Of a stretch of DNA of 64,000 nucleotides, positions 63,050 to 64,000 are shown piece by piece (position 1 is the stretch's first letter; each line of letters starts with the position of its first letter). The DNA comes from Yponomeuta sedellus (Eukaryota; Arthropoda; Insecta; Lepidoptera; Yponomeutidae). The translations under genes were made by a program, and so were the position numbers. The DNA is taken from positions 3,330,591 to 3,394,590 of the forward strand of contig OW203736.1 in assembly GCA_934045075.1 (NCBI GenBank), in the 5' to 3' direction. The notes beneath the pieces were generated by a model. It did not search any database, was not told the origin of the DNA, and saw only the letters and a program-made list of their open reading frames with translations.

Positions 63050-63720
63050 ATTTAGAATATGTTCCATCTTACAACAAGAATTTAACGCTCTTGAGAGAGA
63101 TACTTTCATGCTTGGATGAAAACATTTCTCTTTTAGATAAAGAAACATCATTACTTGAATGGAATATGATCCATCTTACAACGAGAATTCAACACTCTTG
63201 AGAGAGATACTTTCATGCTTGGATGAAAACATTTCTCTTTTAGATAAAGAAACATCATTACTTGAATGGAATATGATCCATCTTACAACGAGAATTCAAC
63301 ACTCTTGAGAGAGATACTTTCATGCTTGGATGAAAACATTTCTCTTTTAGATAAAGAAACATCATTACTTGAATGGAATATGATCCATCTTACAACGAGA
63401 ATTCAACACTCTTGAGAGAGATACTTTCATGCTTGGATGAAAACATTTCTCTTTTAGATAAAGAAACATCATTACTTGAATGGAATATGATCCATCTTAT
63501 AACGAGAATTCAACACTCTTGAGAGAGATACTTTCATGCTTGGATGAAAACATTTCTCTTTTAGATAAAGAAACATCATTACTTGAATGGAATATGATCC
63601 ATCTTATAACGAGAATTCAACACTCTAGAGAGAGATACTTTCATGTTTGGATGAAAACATTTCGCTTTTCGATAAAGAAACATAATTACTTGAAATGAAT
63701 ATGTTCCATCTTACAACCAG
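63050..63720. repeat. 107-bp minisatellite, about six copies
   Basis: CTTGGATGAAAACATTTCTC recurs at 63111, 63218, 63325, 63432 and 63539, with a diverged copy at 63646, always 107 bases apart. Inner copies are almost identical and the outer ones are diverged. 107 is not a multiple of 3 and no ORF runs through it. Confidence 0.95.
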
Positions 63721-64000
63721 AATTTATAAGTTTTAAAATAAGAGCTTTTCGCTCTTGGGTTGAAACATTTAGGTTTTAAAAAAAGAGTTTTAAATTTCAC
63801 TGGTAGAAATTTAATGCTTTCATTAAAATAGTTTCCCTCTTGAGGCAAAAGCTTTTAAATCTCCTTTCAAGATCTTTTCGCATTTCGATATAAGGAAAAC
63901 CGGAAATGTCTTCACCTGAGATATAAATCTGTGTTGAGGCAAAAGCTTTTAGATTTTAAAAGAAAGAACAATTAAATATTGATACAAGACATTATCTCTT
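63721..64000. other. AT-rich tail of the window
   Basis: Degenerate TTTTAAA/CTCTTG motifs may be decayed minisatellite units. There is nothing coding. Confidence 0.4.

Noticed and set aside
63480..63698. 72-aa ORF.
   Set aside because: It lies in the 107-bp minisatellite, whose period is not a multiple of three; no homology is recognised.
63050..63720. CRISPR array.
   Set aside because: Direct 107-bp tandem repeats without spacers in a eukaryotic genome.

Overview
This is a eukaryotic window, almost certainly from an insect and most likely a moth or butterfly. It is AT-rich, its genes have GT-AG introns, and nearly all of it is transposable element (TE) sequence of insect type: an env-bearing errantivirus, a mag-like Ty3/Gypsy element with very short LTRs, piggyBac, PIF/Harbinger, ISL2EU, CMC-like DNA transposons and APE-type LINEs. 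There are no rRNA genes, convincing tRNA genes, CRISPR arrays or bacterial-style operons. The one gene that might be more than a TE is the multi-exon SAM-domain gene at 50-60 kb.

Layout. 1-4.8 kb: a PIF/Harbinger exon fragment cut at a TTAA, then a decayed piggyBac carrying a 1.16-kb foldback element with a perfect 8-bp target duplication. 4.8-17.7 kb: a second foldback copy split by an errantivirus (identical 219-bp LTRs, AGGT duplication), whose env is split by an apparently intact ISL2EU transposon (THAP-DDE transposase plus a SAP-SWIM-YqaJ nuclease protein). 17.7-21 kb: a PIF/Harbinger with an intact MADF-type gene and an antisense, stop-bearing transposase. 21-45 kb: a nested stack in which one minus-strand LINE (5' part at 41.8-45 kb, a sliver at 24.80 kb, 3' part at 21.0-21.9 kb) is split by a piggyBac and by a mag-like retrotransposon; the latter is itself split by a complete LINE (35.8-40.7 kb) and a CMC-like DNA transposon (28.2-35.8 kb). 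Reading frames reconnect across each insertion, so the order is well supported. 45-47.7 kb: a piggyBac with a long intact transposase body. 47.7-50.3 kb: terminal-repeat debris and a GC-rich promoter-like patch. 50.3-62.3 kb: a seven-exon SAM-domain gene followed by a C2H2/CMC-like transposase pseudogene, with a complete PIF/Harbinger, a truncated LINE, small MITE/SINE units and a Helitron-like unit in the introns. 63.05-63.7 kb: a 107-bp minisatellite.

How the genes work together. Each DNA transposon carries a DDE transposase plus an accessory DNA-binding or processing protein: MADF/BESS with PIF/Harbinger, SAP-SWIM-YqaJ with ISL2EU, DUF4806 with one CMC-like element, and probably the SAM protein with the other. 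Several sets are intact or one lesion from intact (ISL2EU, PIF/Harbinger at 51-53.8 kb, the DUF4806 protein), which points to recent activity. Exon boundaries were placed by eye from GT/AG sites and codon phase. Family assignments come from motifs, not database searches.
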